Below, one piece after another: positions 1 through 10,729 of a stretch of DNA of 64,000 bases. Below the pieces are notes generated by a model. The model made no database searches. It had not been told where the DNA came from and saw nothing but the letters and a program-made list of their open reading frames with translations. Position 1 is the first letter of the stretch, and each line of letters begins with the position of its first letter. Both the position numbers and the translations under genes were made by a program. Source of the DNA: Bactericera cockerelli (Eukaryota > Arthropoda > Insecta > Hemiptera > Triozidae); assembly GCA_024516035.1 (NCBI GenBank), contig CM044958.1, positions 25,987,584-26,051,583 on the forward strand, read 5' to 3'.

Positions 1-146
1 ATATAAAAATTTAAAATAAATATAGAATTTATGTTTTATATATTGAATCATCAAGGCATCAATAGACGCCCCTGCATCACCTCCGTGGGGCCAAGTCACG
101 GACTGTGCAGGATAGGGAAAACCGACGCCCAACAATGACCCGTGAT

Positions 147-414
147 GCCAGCGTCGATGGCATGTTGAATACACCGGTTCCCTTCAGAACACCGAAGTTA
201 AGCGACATCCAGCGAGGTTAGGACTTGGATGGGTGACCATTCAAATTCTAATTCTCGTGACGCTGGCTTTTCCCGGCCCCACTCAGGCTGGGTGAGGTCA
301 ATGTGAGTAGCAGGTTTGTGAGTTTCCTGCGAATGGAGGGTAAAACCCCCGTCGTGATATGACCATGGCAGTTGAAAGCGACGTTAAACCCCACTTAAAA
401 AAAAAAAAAAAAAA
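147..414 (+). mobile_element. 5S rRNA-derived SINE, young copy
   Basis: The first ~95 bases read like arthropod 5S rRNA: GCCAGCG at the start, then TGAATACACCGGTTC, a CACCGAAGTTAAGC block and GGTTAGGACTTGGATGGGTG, which cover the internal promoter region of 5S genes. This is followed by a body of unrelated sequence ending CGACGTTAAACCCCACTT and a poly-A tail. The element is bracketed by a perfect 13-bp direct repeat, AATGACCCGTGAT, at 134-146 and 415-427, the mark of LINE-assisted insertion. Pol III transcription from the 5S-type internal promoter is expected for this SINE class. Further copies or fragments lie at 14246-14325, 24597-24718, 55682-55953 and 56335-56445. Confidence 0.88.
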
Positions 415-533
415 AATGACCCGTGATAGAGAATTCGTCTATCAATTTCGCACTCCTAACTTGAGATCCCGATTTTGTCCATTAATATCGCCCTATACGA
501 TAAGGAAAGTTGTGATGAAGCTATGAATCTTAC

Positions 534-653
534 CATCGGAGCAGGTGGGTCCGGTGTACGAGGTCATGTCACAATCACAAGTGAATGAGTTCCATTGCTG
601 CACACACACCCCTCTGTTTGCACACACGTGTTGAGAACATTTGTTATTGTGGC
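534..653 (-). CDS. Nrx-1: Neurexin exon: EGF-C module
   Basis: This 120-base exon has phase 1 at both ends. It encodes a complete EGF repeat with six cysteines (KC, VC, VC, TC, DC, TC) and the motif VQQWNSFTCDCDMTSYTG that is typical of the third neurexin EGF. The acceptor is CAG at 654-656 and the donor GTAAG starts at 533, both read on the minus strand. As a symmetric 1-1 exon it could be skipped without breaking the frame. LNS6, which should follow, is not in the window. Confidence 0.93.
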
Positions 654-1043
654 CTGTTGTAACAAAAAAGCAATATTTGGTTAAAATTCTGTGGGGCATC
701 TATTGCTCGAAATACTGGAAAGGATAAAAATATTTTTAATCTTAAAATTAAATTACCTACACTGGAAAGAATAAAATTATTCATTTAAAAATCAAACGAA
801 TAAAACAGTATGTAAGTTTGAATAAGGTCATTAGCATTGTACTTTTTGACCAATTTTTTACTTATAAAAAGAAGTTAAGAGAAACCACTATTTCATCAGA
901 AATAAACTAAGAACACAGATATGGAAGGATATGGTTGAAATGAGAAAGGTCCTAGGATTGAAAGCTAGACTTTGAAAGCTTTCGGTCCTCTTGTGTTAAT
1001 TAAAGAAAACCAGGGTCTAACCATCAAATGTTCATGAACTTAC
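654..1043. other. Intron, no further feature seen
   Basis: This 390-base neurexin intron between the LNS5 and EGF-C exons is AT-rich. I see no repeat family or gene in it. Confidence 0.6.
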
Positions 1044-1202
1044 CCAAACAACCAGGTGTGGTCAAAGAGCTGGGAATCAGGGGGTCTGTCGTCAGATCAG
1101 GGGCGTTACCATTGATTTCCAAACTGGAGAGGCATCCTTCAAAACCATGCCTGGCATGCAAATCTTTTGGTAGCGTCAAATACACCTCTTTGGGAATACC
1201 TC
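1044..1202 (-). CDS. Nrx-1: Neurexin exon: end of LNS5
   Basis: This 159-base exon, phase 1 at both ends, encodes GGIPKEVYLTLPKDLHARHG, then FEGCLSSLEINGNAPDL and a closing TTPGC. The two cysteines are the disulphide pair usual at the end of an LNS domain, and the YIGG(I/V) junction with the previous exon is a classic LNS signature. The acceptor is at 1203-1205 and the GTAAG donor at 1043. It is followed directly in the transcript by the EGF-C exon. Confidence 0.93.
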
Positions 1203-3289
1203 CTGTAAAGACAGATCAAGCAAAACGCTAGTTTTGCAACGCCAAGAAAAACAAAACGAGCGTGCTATACTTACGCTAAACATAGTTCGTATGTATTTTC
1301 CTTTGTAATTTTGACCTTCTTGGACAAAACTTTTTAATTTTTTTTCTTCATATTCGTGTTTTCCTCGTCGAATAGAAGATGCCTACTTTTTATTTGACCT
1401 TTTTCTGACACCCCTAACCGCTTTTACGAGCACCCCCAAAATTATTAAAAGATTCATACTTTATTTTTTTTTATTATTTTTTTTTTTTTTCCGCATTCGT
1501 CTTACCACGGGCATATGGTTCAAGTTAAAATTATGTAATTTTGGTTATGGGTTTTTAATGCTTGCAGCTCGAGGTTTTAACAAAAAAAAAAACTTCCGCG
1601 GTCACTCGGCGGCGCTTTGGCGGTACCGCCTGTATCTCAAATGCGGCTGATAATAGAAAGCTTAATTATTTAATGAATTTACAGCTTTTTTAATTCTATT
1701 AAAAAAAATTATAATTATAACCATTCATGAGTTATAACATTTTTTGTTGATTTTTGTTGTTCACCGACCTCTCTTCACGTAATCACATGAATCGCTATTA
1801 AGGCTTTATCGTATCGAGTTGAAACTTTCAGGACATATTTCTGAGTTTTGGCAGATGATTCCTTGTCAGAATAGCCATCTTCAAAAAATTTACGGTTTTT
1901 GAGTTATAAGCTCTTGAAGTCATTGGTAGCGCACAATATAATTTGGATTAGAGTATCTTCTCCGAGTCTCCGGGATTCCCCAAATAAAATGTATAAGTAA
2001 TGGTTGTGTTTGCTGCCTTTCTTCGATTTTTTTAGGTTCTTCGGTCTTATAGATGAATTATATTATTCTTCGTCTAGTTTTATTTTAAAGATGTGAGTGA
2101 GTTTTATTCAATGAAATACCTAATATCTTTAACAATATTACTCGTATTGAAAATACCTACTTGATCTAATGTAATATAATTTGTAATGTACAAAATACTA
2201 AAATAATTAAGTATAGATAAAGAATCCATTAAAATAATGTACGATGTACGAGGCTATAAAAAAACCACACTACGAGTATTTACTTGTTAAAGTCATCTTA
2301 AGTTTTAGTATTTTGAAAATTAATATGTAGACCTGCAAGCCGAGATTCGGCAGTTTGAGTTTTGGTTGACAATTTTGCAACCATACGGAAAATTCAGATC
2401 CTCAGAGAATTGAGATCCTCGCTAAGCATGCATACATAACACACATAGATAACTAAACAGGAACTGCAGTCAGTGTAAAAACAATTTCACCAAATTCTCC
2501 TATACCTACCAGCTGATGTTACGATTTCGGTTTCTGAGAATTACCGTTCTCATAAGAAAAGGCTTGACTTTACATAACTAAACACAAAAGAAAGGTAAAC
2601 AAAACCATAAAAGATTAATCCAATTGGTATCTATGTAGTATCTATGTATTGCGAAAAAAACAAAGTAGAACTTGTTTTCTCTTGTTGAGCGTAGCGGAAT
2701 CGAACATACTCATAAAAGAGTGTACCTGCCTCTTTCAGAATTTTTTCAGATTGCATATTTTAAAGTATTTGCTTCATGTGTGTACACTGTACAGCTGTAC
2801 ATAATTTTTAAAAGTATTCGATTTCCGAATTCGTGCAATTTTTTACTTTCCTTATCCTATAATACATTCCTTATCGTCGAAAATTTGGCCTACCCTGTAT
2901 TTCACATTTCTGAACAAATCATAGCCTTAGACAAAAAAAACAAAAAAGTTGTTTTCGTTGATTAGTCCGTGCATCCGCCTGTCTGTGAACAAGATAGGTA
3001 TCTCGATAGCTAAAATTTGGTGTCGAAGTTGATTTTATATACCACACGAACAACGAAACTTTTAGTTGAAATTGGTCAAACAATGCGGCCTAGTGGCAGA
3101 ATCTGACTTCTTTTCGAGTGATAAGGAAAGTGTTGTGGTGTCACACCAGTTTATTTTCTTTTTAATTAGTTGTTTTGTAACGCGTTTTCGAACCACTAGG
3201 TCGCAAGTTTGATACCAACTTTGGTATTAAAAAAAAAAAAAAAAAACTAAGCCCAGAACCGACTGTCCTGACTATCATACCATATTAAC
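1203..3289. other. Intron sequence without recognised gene
   Basis: Part of the intron between the two LNS5 exons. It holds A- and T-runs (for example 1470-1490) and AT-rich unique-looking sequence. A short stretch near 3107-3135 (GACTTCTTTTCGAG and following) recurs near 36360, so at least part is an old dispersed repeat. No coding signal was found. Confidence 0.5.
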
Positions 3290-3455
3290 ACTATTAGTCC
3301 CATTATTCCAGCAGTAAGCCCAAGACGTATTATTATGTGGTAAAAAAAAACCAAATGGGAGCATAACTTGTCATGTCCCGTGTGGGTTTCGATCCCGCGA
3401 CTTCTGGAATTTCTGGATTCACAGAGCGCCGCTTACCACTGAGCTACCGGGTGAA
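3290..3455 (-). mobile_element. tRNA-derived SINE, family A, minus strand
   Basis: On the minus strand the head reads TAGCTCAGTGGTAAGCGGCG, a tRNA A box, and a B-box-like GGGATCGAAACCCAC follows. The body (ATCCTCCCATTTGG, then AATACGTCTTGGGCTTACTG) matches copies at 12385-12650, 36715-36903 and 58378-58770. Boundaries are approximate. Confidence 0.7.
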
Positions 3456-3586
3456 ACTGAGCTACTGAGCTACCGGGAAAAATAGAGATGATGAGAAAGT
3501 AAAAGTTTAAGACACCTATATTTTCAAGGATATAGTTGGTGCTCGCGTGAACTTGCAAAAAATGTAACCAACAAAAAATATCTGAT

Positions 3587-3625
3587 ATCGGTCAAAAATA
3601 CACTTCGTGTTCAAAAGACACCAAG

Positions 3626-3663
<38 letters not shown>

Positions 3664-4668
3664 GCATTGGGCAAAACAACCCATACAGCCATTTATTTAT
3701 TATTTGAAAGATAATTATAATAATATATAATACAGGTAAATAAAAATAATTAGGTATAAAAACTAACAAAAGGTGGGGGTAGAATAAAATTAAATAATGA
3801 AATAATCTGAAAGTAACAACAAAGAAAACATATTGTGGTAAAATAGGATTTCAAACGCTTCAGAGATAAATAATAATAAAGTTGAAATTGTTTTCTCTGA
3901 ATATCTCAGACAAGATGGGGTAATCTAGTGCGCGAGTAGAGGCTCTAACTCTAGACGCCTCAGTGTCTAATAGAGTCTCTAGACTGCAGATCTCTCCCCA
4001 GATCAGACTACTCGTCTACGGTTGTAGCTACGAGTAGCAATATAACCCGGGCGGCCGGGCCAGACTACTTGTCTACAATCAGCTCGAGTAATTTTATTTA
4101 GATATAGGTAGATAGGATTAAAACAAAGATAGTATATTATTATTAGGGTGTAATTCCCGACTGTAGTAGGATCCAAGAAAATTAGATTCCTTCAAAATAA
4201 TTACCTTAAAAACAAGTGCCTAAAAAGGAACTGATATCAAATGAATGCCAAGTTCTCCTAAACTGAAAATCATTTGCCCATGGTAGAAAGGAGTCTCAAG
4301 CACAGAAATCAAACTGAGGATTGGACATGACATTTCCCATTATTCTGCTATTTACCAACGCTAAAAGTTAACATTAAAAATCTTGGCAAGTTCAAAGCAT
4401 TTTTTAATTTTTGAAACTTGCCAAGATTTTTAATGTTAACTTTTAGCGTTGGTAAATAGCAGAATAATGGGAAATGTCATGTCCAATCCTCAGTTTGATT
4501 TCTGTGCTTGAGACTCCTTTCTACCATGGGCAAATGATTTTCAGTTTAGGAGAACTTGGCATTCATTTGATATCAGTTCCTTTTTAGGCACTTGTTTTTA
4601 AGGTAATTATTTTGAAGGAATCTAATTTTCTTGGTGTCTTTTGAACACGAAGTGTATTTTTGACCGAT
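3587..4668. repeat. Long near-perfect inverted repeat (hairpin), left arm interrupted
   Basis: The right arm, 4415-4668, is the reverse complement of 4173-4392 joined to 3587-3630. The central loop is only about 22 bases (4393-4414). Over the stretches I compared by eye the arms look identical across roughly 250 bases. The left arm is split by the retro-insertion at 3631-4172. Transcribed through the neurexin intron, the uninterrupted part would fold into a long double-stranded stem. It could be a foldback element or an inverted local duplication; I see no coding content. Confidence 0.85.
3631..4172 (-). mobile_element. Short retroelement with LINE-like 3' end, minus strand
   Basis: A poly-T run at 3631-3661 (poly-A tail of a minus-strand element) starts it, and an 11-bp duplication, CCAAGAAAATT, flanks it (3621 onward and 4173 onward). 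Next to the tail, TTTTGGCATTGG followed by CCATACAGCCAT matches the 3' end of the LINE at 5451-5490. The remaining ~500 bases contain GC-rich, dyad-rich sequence (around 3930-4075) with no reverse-transcriptase coding. It is either a non-autonomous partner using that LINE's machinery or a copy of a related LINE. Confidence 0.7.
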
Positions 4669-4799
4669 TTGAAATACGATAAATATGATGAGTTCCAATA
4701 CTTTCTAGTCCTTGTATGTGAAGGGAGCACTCGGAATTAATATTGAAATTTCCAGATAATGGAGATTTTTCATCTGTTAGAATTATGAATAAGTCATCA

Positions 4800-4882
4800 A
4801 AGATGTATCAGTCTCGGGGCTTGAACCGCCGACCTCTAGGTAACGAGTTCCCCGCCTTATTGATGAAGCTACTGAGGTCGGC
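4800..4882 (-). mobile_element. tRNA-like SINE head, family D, minus strand
   Basis: Read on the minus strand it begins GCCGACCTCAGTAGCTTCATC and contains AAGGCGGGGAAC and GGTCGGCGGTTCAAGCCCC, a tRNA-like A/B-box pair. Relatives lie at 21664-21723, 34545-34592 and 52226-52283. It starts only 8 bases inside the intron that follows the LNS5 exon 4891-5089. Confidence 0.65.
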
Positions 4883-4890
4883 TTACTTAC

Positions 4891-5089
4891 CAATGTATAA
4901 CAAACTACTCAGGTCCAGAGTGGCGGCCATGGAAGACGTAGCAGCCGTGGCGATGACGTCATCTACACTCAAGGAATGCATGTTCGGGTAAGGTCGGGTA
5001 ATGGATATCGCATGCCACTTGTTGTCGTTAATACTCGTGCGTGCGTAGTCCTTAATGCGCACAGGACCATCTCCTAGATTAATGATGAG
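4891..5089 (-). CDS. Nrx-1: Neurexin exon: middle of LNS5
   Basis: This 199-base exon enters in phase 0 and leaves in phase 1. It encodes LIINLGDGPVRIKDYART, then INDNKWHAISITR and ends SSLLYIG. The conserved NDNxWH core and the N-L-G-x-G-P strand are diagnostic of neurexin LNS domains. The acceptor is CAG at 5090-5092 and the donor GTAAGTAA begins at 4890, with a tRNA-like SINE starting immediately after it. Confidence 0.93.
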
Positions 5090-5413
5090 CTGAAAGAAAG
5101 AATTATTATCGAGATATGAGCCAAAGACTTTTTCAATCCAAACCTTAACTTGTTTTTAAGTTGCATCTTGTGGCACTTTGAATAACTGTCAAATAGCACG
5201 ATGAAAGGACGCCCATAAAATATACATCTGATGAGACGAAGATTCTCTTATTAATTAAGTCCCGTATCAAAGAGACTCCCGAATACCGAAGTAGAGTGTC
5301 CAAAAATTTCTGATCGCGCCGGGCATTGCAAGAAAAAGACCTTACCGAATGGGTTCGCATATCATTATAGCCCAACTGCATGGTTACGAATGGAGAGATT
5401 TAATCATAGTCTA
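5090..5413. other. Intron between LNS5 exon and LINE insertion
   Basis: About 320 bases of AT-rich intron. No gene, repeat or RNA was recognised. Confidence 0.5.
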
Positions 5414-5572
5414 GACAAATAGTTTTTTTTTTTTTTTTTTTTTTTTTTTTGGCATTGGTTGGCAAGGCCATTCCATACAGCCATAAAATTTTATTTTATT
5501 ATTTTACATTTTACTAATAAAATATACATGAAAAAAATATGTACCTAAAAAATATTGGAAAGGGTAAAAAAA

Positions 5573-6468
5573 TTATATGTGGATATTGTTTTGCTGTATG
5601 AAAGAAAAAATAAAACCATAAGTTCTGGTATCCTGCAGAATTGTTTCATATGAGAAAGGGTTGTCGCAAATTTTTGTGAGGGATTTGAAAAGTGGCCCTC
5701 GTGTCTGGGTGTATCTCGAGCATTGCATAATTATATGTTGGAAGTCTTCCCTCTCCCCACACTCTGGACATTGGTTACTTGGCTCTAAGTTTATTTTGTG
5801 CAGGTATGACTTACACAAACCGTGGTTCACTCTTAATCGGTTGAAATAAACGATGAATTTCCTCGAGCTTAGGTAACGGTCGTTAAACCATGTTTTCTTG
5901 GAAATATCACTGAAAAGATTTTTGTAGAAAAGTCCCTTACAGTTGGTTTTGTCTTGTAAATTATGTAGTTCTTTCTGATTTTGGTTTTCTATAAAACACT
6001 TGACATCTGTGAGGCAAATTTTTATATCGAAATTTTCTCCATGCACGGTGGCGTGTCGGGCCAACCTATCCGCCTCCTGGTTACCTTTAATACCTGCATG
6101 ACCTTTTATCCATCCCAGTTTAACACACTTTTTCATATTTAATATTTTTTTATAATTGTCTAAAATTTCGAGATGTATATGAGTGGGCATGGTATTAAGG
6201 CAATCTCTCGATAGTTTTTGAATGACGCTTTTACAATCTGATAATATTAAAATGGTATTACATTCTACAGTTATCGCATACTCTATTGCTTTAAGGATTC
6301 CTATCATCTCGGCTGTGTAGGTAGAAGTAGCTGGATGTAGTGTAAAACAGGAGTGGCTATTTTTGGCAGGGCATACCCATGCCACGCCTACTTTTTCGTT
6401 TAACTTAGAGCCATCTGTATAAATAACGGTTGAATTAGGACATTTTTCTATTATTTCGTATTGTAGAG
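5573..6468 (-). pseudogene. LINE ORF2, RNase H and C-terminal part (frame-shifted)
   Basis: RNase H removes the RNA strand from the cDNA hybrid during target-primed reverse transcription. The frame starts around IEKCPN, then carries IYTDGSKLNEKVGVAW, YTAEMIGIL, LSDCKSVI and WIKGHAGIKGNQEADRLA. These supply the D-E-D-H/D residues expected for an active fold. A CPECGExEDFQHIIMQC zinc-finger-like motif lies near the C-terminus, as in many I and jockey elements. It is out of frame with the reverse-transcriptase block upstream; two shifts lie between about 6460 and 6545. Confidence 0.85.
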
Positions 6469-6506
6469 ATAATTAGAAAAAGTTTCAACTGGAAGGGACA
6501 TTGTTC

Positions 6507-8590
6507 CTAAGTTATAATCATACTCGTATACCCGAGGTTTTCTGTTTTAAAAATCTCTCCCCCGAACTTATGAGACAGCTCACAGTAGCTATCGACTATA
6601 GGTGGGGTGCGTTTGGTTTTACATAGCCTTGACGTCAGGTGGGTTACGGTTAAGGTATTTAATTTGGCGGTTAGACTTTCTTGTGTGCTGATCAGCTTGA
6701 GTACAAATCTATTTATTAACTGTTTGGGTCTTTTGCTCACGGGATTTTCCCTACATTCCACTAGGATATTATCTATGGGCGTGCTGTTCAGGTAACCCAT
6801 AGCTAGTCTTAATGCTTGATTCTGAACTTTATCTAGTGCTTTCATTTTAGTAGAGCATGATTCGGAATAAAAGACTGAGCCAAAGTCCAAGGTAGCACGT
6901 ATTGTTGCTTTATAATAATTTAGAGCGATAGTGGGGTTCATACCCCAATGTTTGTTACAAATCATTTTCATTATATTAAGGTATTTATTGCATTTTACAG
7001 TTATAAGTTCTAAATGGTAATTCCAGTTTAATTTTGTTTCCAACAATAATCCAAGGAAGCGGACTTTCCTTTTGACTTCTATATGCATATTTTTGGCTCG
7101 AATTGTATTTTGTATGTTAAGGGACCTTTTTTTGGAAAAAACACAAGCTTCTGTTTTGGTTGCTGAGAGGGTCAATCCATTTTGTTCCATATATTTAAAA
7201 GCGTAATCAATTCCCTTGACAGTATAATGCACACAATTTTCTATTTGTTTATCCGTTGTATAAATGCAAAAATCATCCACAAACTGGACGATTGATAATT
7301 TAGGGGGTAAATATTTTTCTAAATCATAAACATAGAGTGAGTACAGTGGGCAGCTCAAAATATCTCCTTGGCCCAGCCCTAAAAAGGCGTTTTGAGGTAC
7401 AGAGAGCTGATTATTAATTCTTAAATGCAGTATTCTACTCTGTATTATTTCATAAATTATGTTTCTAATTCTTTTTGGAATTTTTATTTTATCAATTTTT
7501 TCCATCAAAATGGGTATTTGAACATTATTGTACGCTCCGACAATATCGTATAATACTGCCAATGTTGATTTTTGCTCTAAAAACCCTTGTTGGATGTCAA
7601 ATAGCAGAGAAGCTTGCGCCTCCTGGATAGATTTTGTTTTCCGAAAACCGTATTGTGATTTTGGAAGAATGTTATTATACTCTAACCACCAGTCCAATCT
7701 AGTTTTTATCATTCGTTCGAAAGTTTTGAGTACACAAGAAGCTAAAGAGATGGGTCGGTAGGAGGTGTGACATTCGGCTGGTTTTCCTGGTTTTAAAAAG
7801 GGCACTACTACTATTTCTCGCCATTTAACTGGAATTTTAGATTCTTTCCACATGTAATTAAAAATACTTAAAAGCTGTAATTTACTTATGTCTGGTAATT
7901 GCTCAATCATTGGATAATGTACATTGTCGCTACCTGGGGCAGTGTTTAGGCCAGATTTTATTGCTGCTTGTAACTCTTTAATTGTGAAAATTTTATTCAT
8001 CTCATCTCTGTGGTCTTCGGGCGTTAGATTTAGAACAGGGTTCACGAAAGGGGACACATGAGGGGGAGCTAGGGAACTCATTAAATTATCTGCCCAGATT
8101 CCTCTCTCCACTGGGATTCTGTTTGACGTTTTCCTATTTTTTAATCTTTTTACAGAGGACCATATATCGGAGATCTTTGTACGTCTGTTTAAGTTATTTG
8201 TAAATTTTACCCACGCTTTTCTATTTTCTTCTTTACACACTCTTTTGCATAGAGCATCTGATTTCTGATACTCTATGAAATTATTAAAACACGGATTTTC
8301 TTTATAAAGTTTTAACCTTTCTTTACGTTTTAACATTTCATTCTCGCAGATTTTACTCCACCATGGTTTCCTGTATTTCTGGTTTTCATTGAAAAATTTT
8401 ATTTGAGGAATGGCCTGAACACACGCTCGCTCCATATTTTCGAAGAAATTTTCGTATGAGTCATATTCTTCCGTATCAGTAACTGAAACTGTGAACTTCT
8501 CCATCTCTTCTTTAAAAATACCCCAATTTGCTTTTTTAATATTCCATTTTCGTATAGGAACTTTAAGAACTGATGCGACCTCGAAATTAT
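6507..8590 (-). pseudogene. LINE ORF2, reverse transcriptase part
   Basis: Open for nearly 700 codons. Motifs in order: YRPISLASCVLKTFERM, QYGFRKTKSIQEA, VLYDIVGAYNNV (with YDI supplying the first catalytic Asp), LGLGQGDILSCPLYSLYV and QFVDDFCIY with the FVDD active site. After it come ATKTEACVF and the thumb region VRFLGLLL. The first in-frame Met is at 8504, but the frame continues upstream (IRKWNIKKANWGIFKEE), so it is joined to the endonuclease in an intact element. It is cut off by a stop at 6507. Confidence 0.9.
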
Positions 8591-8596
8591 TAGATT

Positions 8597-9251
8597 CTAG
8601 TAGAGGGGGAAGTGATTGGACCCCAAGGTGTCGTCTAGTGTACTACTAGAAAATTTATATGAGATATCTGGTGAAGCTAAAGTAATATCTATTACACTTT
8701 CATTGATTTGGTCCACTCTATTTAATAGAGTCGGTTTCCCATCGTTTAAAATAATCAAATTTTCAGTGTGAATTGCTTCTAAAAGGTCTACTCCTTTTTG
8801 GTTTGTTTTTGTGCATCCCCATGCAATATTGTGACAGTTGGTATCACCCCCTATTATTGTTGGACCCTGAAAGCTGTTAAAAAATCTTACCCATTCTTGA
8901 GTTTTTATTTTGTTTTCTGGGTTATTATAAAAAGAAATAAAATTAACAGTGGTATTTTGATAGTTAACTTTTACTGCGGATACCAGAACATTATGAATGT
9001 GATAATAATCATTAACTTCTGTAAAAAAATATATTATCTTTGATAAAAATGGCAACTCCTGATTTGCCGTCTTCCCTGTCCTTTCTTACGATATTATAAC
9101 CTCTGAAATTATAATATTTACCTGGTTTAAACCAGGTCTCTGATATAAGAGCCAGTTGGATTTCCTGATGAAAAAGTATACTTTCTAAACTTTTTTTATT
9201 GGCCACAGCGGACCTAGCATTCCATTGTAAAAGTTTAAAATGTGAGTTCAT
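8597..9251 (-). pseudogene. LINE ORF2, endonuclease part (frame-shifted)
   Basis: Apurinic-type endonuclease that nicks the target site. The start ATG at 9251 overlaps the ORF1 stop as ATGA. Motifs seen are LLQWNARS, LISETWF with the metal-binding Glu, GVAIFIKD, then in another frame IIGGDTNCHN, WGC and SNHFP. The frame changes in a run of seven T on the coding strand near 9020. It changes again at a run of five C near 8605, just after SNHFP. Both look like single-base homopolymer length changes. Confidence 0.87.
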
Positions 9252-10729
9252 GATGATAATTCACCCTCACTAGAAAAGTCATCACTGAAGATGACCTTTT
9301 CATTATTTTTATTTTGTAATAATTGTTTTTCTATGATACCTGTTAATGCTGATTGAGTTATCTGTTTTTTACCACCTACTATATCTATTGAATTCTTAAT
9401 AACAGTACATATAAAAAGGGACAACTTATCTATATTTTCAAATTCAAGTGTGCATTTGGTGAGATCCTTATCTTCGTTCCTAGAAGTCCTTGTGAGGCAG
9501 ACTCCATTGGGCAGCTGGTTCTGATCGTACTGGTAGCTACGGGACGCTGCCTGGCACTCTGCGATAAAGTTCTGGTTCTGTGGTGATTCTCGCCGCATTC
9601 TCTTCTTGGATTGACTCCTCTCTGGGGTGGTGTGGGTAAAAATGTGTGTCTTGATGCTCTGCAAAGGTTCAATGTCGCTTCTGATCTCCCTCTCCCTCCA
9701 TTGGACGGTGTTGGGTTGTTTCGTGACGTTTTCATTTACTATATTTATTCTGTTTTGAACTACTGAAGAGTAGGAAGATGAAACTTGAGTTTTCGCTTCA
9801 AAAAAGGTAATATTTTCATCAACCATCAAGTTTTTAATCGATTTCTGTTTTTCATATTCCGGACATACGGGTTTTTTGAAATCCACTCTGGATGAGTGGG
9901 CCCCTCCACAGTGAACACATTTCAGCTCTGTCACCTCTTTTGTGCATTCTTCATCTGTGTGTTCTTCAAAACATTTACTACATCGGATTTTTCCTTTACA
10001 ATATTTGTCTCTGTGTCCAAAACGTAGGCAATTTCCGCACTGAACGACTTTGGGAACGAACTTTTCAACTTCACATTTAACGTAAAATATTGCTACATGA
10101 GTTGGGATGGATTGAGCTCGGAAAGTTACTTGGATGGTACCGGTGGGTACGTACTTCTCTGTACCGTCCTCAACAATTCTTCTATTAAATCTATGTACAG
10201 CTGTAACTTTTGCCTGCATATTGTAAAGGGGTTCAATTTCCTCTAGGAGATCCTCTTCTGAGAGATTCTTATCTACATTTCGCACAATACCTTGTCGAAA
10301 AAGTATAAATTTTGGCACATACGCCTTAAATTTTTCTTGTTTGAGTTCGTTAGATTGTATTATTTTATTAGCTTTACTTCGAGATGTTACTTGGATTTTA
10401 ATCCTATTTTTGCCGTTCTTAAGTAATTTTAATATTTCTATTTCTGGGAAAAGTTTTTTTAAGGTTTTTCCGATAGTCATTGGGTGCATTCTACCCACAC
10501 CATTTTTATTAACATCGAGACTTTCAATGAAAACATAATAAGGACCATCATCTTTATCCTCGTAAAGAAAAAATTCTTCGTTAGGTTTTGTTGCACTAAT
10601 TTGAGAAGATTGTTTTGAATTATCATGATTGTTAAGAGTTTCATCTGTATGATTACTGTCTTTCATGTGAACATCTTCATTTTCAACACTCAAAGGAGGG
10701 TCTTTCGACCCTCCACTATTATCCCCCAT
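9248..10729 (-). CDS. LINE ORF1, Gag-like nucleic-acid binding protein
   Basis: An uninterrupted 493-codon frame. ORF1 proteins of I-group and jockey elements coat the element RNA. The N-terminus is acidic and low-complexity. An RRM/PRE-like region lies at roughly residues 60-200, and the zinc knuckles at roughly 230-290: CGNCLRFGHRDKYC (CX2CX4HX4C), CSKCFEEHTDEEC and CVHCGGAHSS with a later Cys. The C-terminus is polar. The stop overlaps the ORF2 start by ATGA, the usual coupling of these two frames. Its integrity against a broken ORF2 suggests a fairly recent copy or sequencing-type errors in ORF2. Confidence 0.88.
   Translation of the reverse strand: MGDNSGGSKDPPLSVENEDVHMKDSNHTDETLNNHDNSKQSSQISATKPNEEFFLYEDKDDGPYYVFIESLDVNKNGVGRMHPMTIGKTLKKLFPEIEILKLLKNGKNRIKIQVTSRSKANKIIQSNELKQEKFKAYVPKFILFRQGIVRNVDKNLSEEDLLEEIEPLYNMQAKVTAVHRFNRRIVEDGTEKYVPTGTIQVTFRAQSIPTHVAIFYVKCEVEKFVPKVVQCGNCLRFGHRDKYCKGKIRCSKCFEEHTDEECTKEVTELKCVHCGGAHSSRVDFKKPVCPEYEKQKSIKNLMVDENITFFEAKTQVSSSYSSVVQNRINIVNENVTKQPNTVQWREREIRSDIEPLQSIKTHIFTHTTPERSQSKKRMRRESPQNQNFIAECQAASRSYQYDQNQLPNGVCLTRTSRNEDKDLTKCTLEFENIDKLSLFICTVIKNSIDIVGGKKQITQSALTGIIEKQLLQNKNNEKVIFSDDFSSEGELSS

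Noticed and set aside
147..241. A functional 5S rRNA gene
   Set aside because: It is diverged from canonical 5S, has no 3' stem partner, and continues into a SINE body with poly-A and target duplication.
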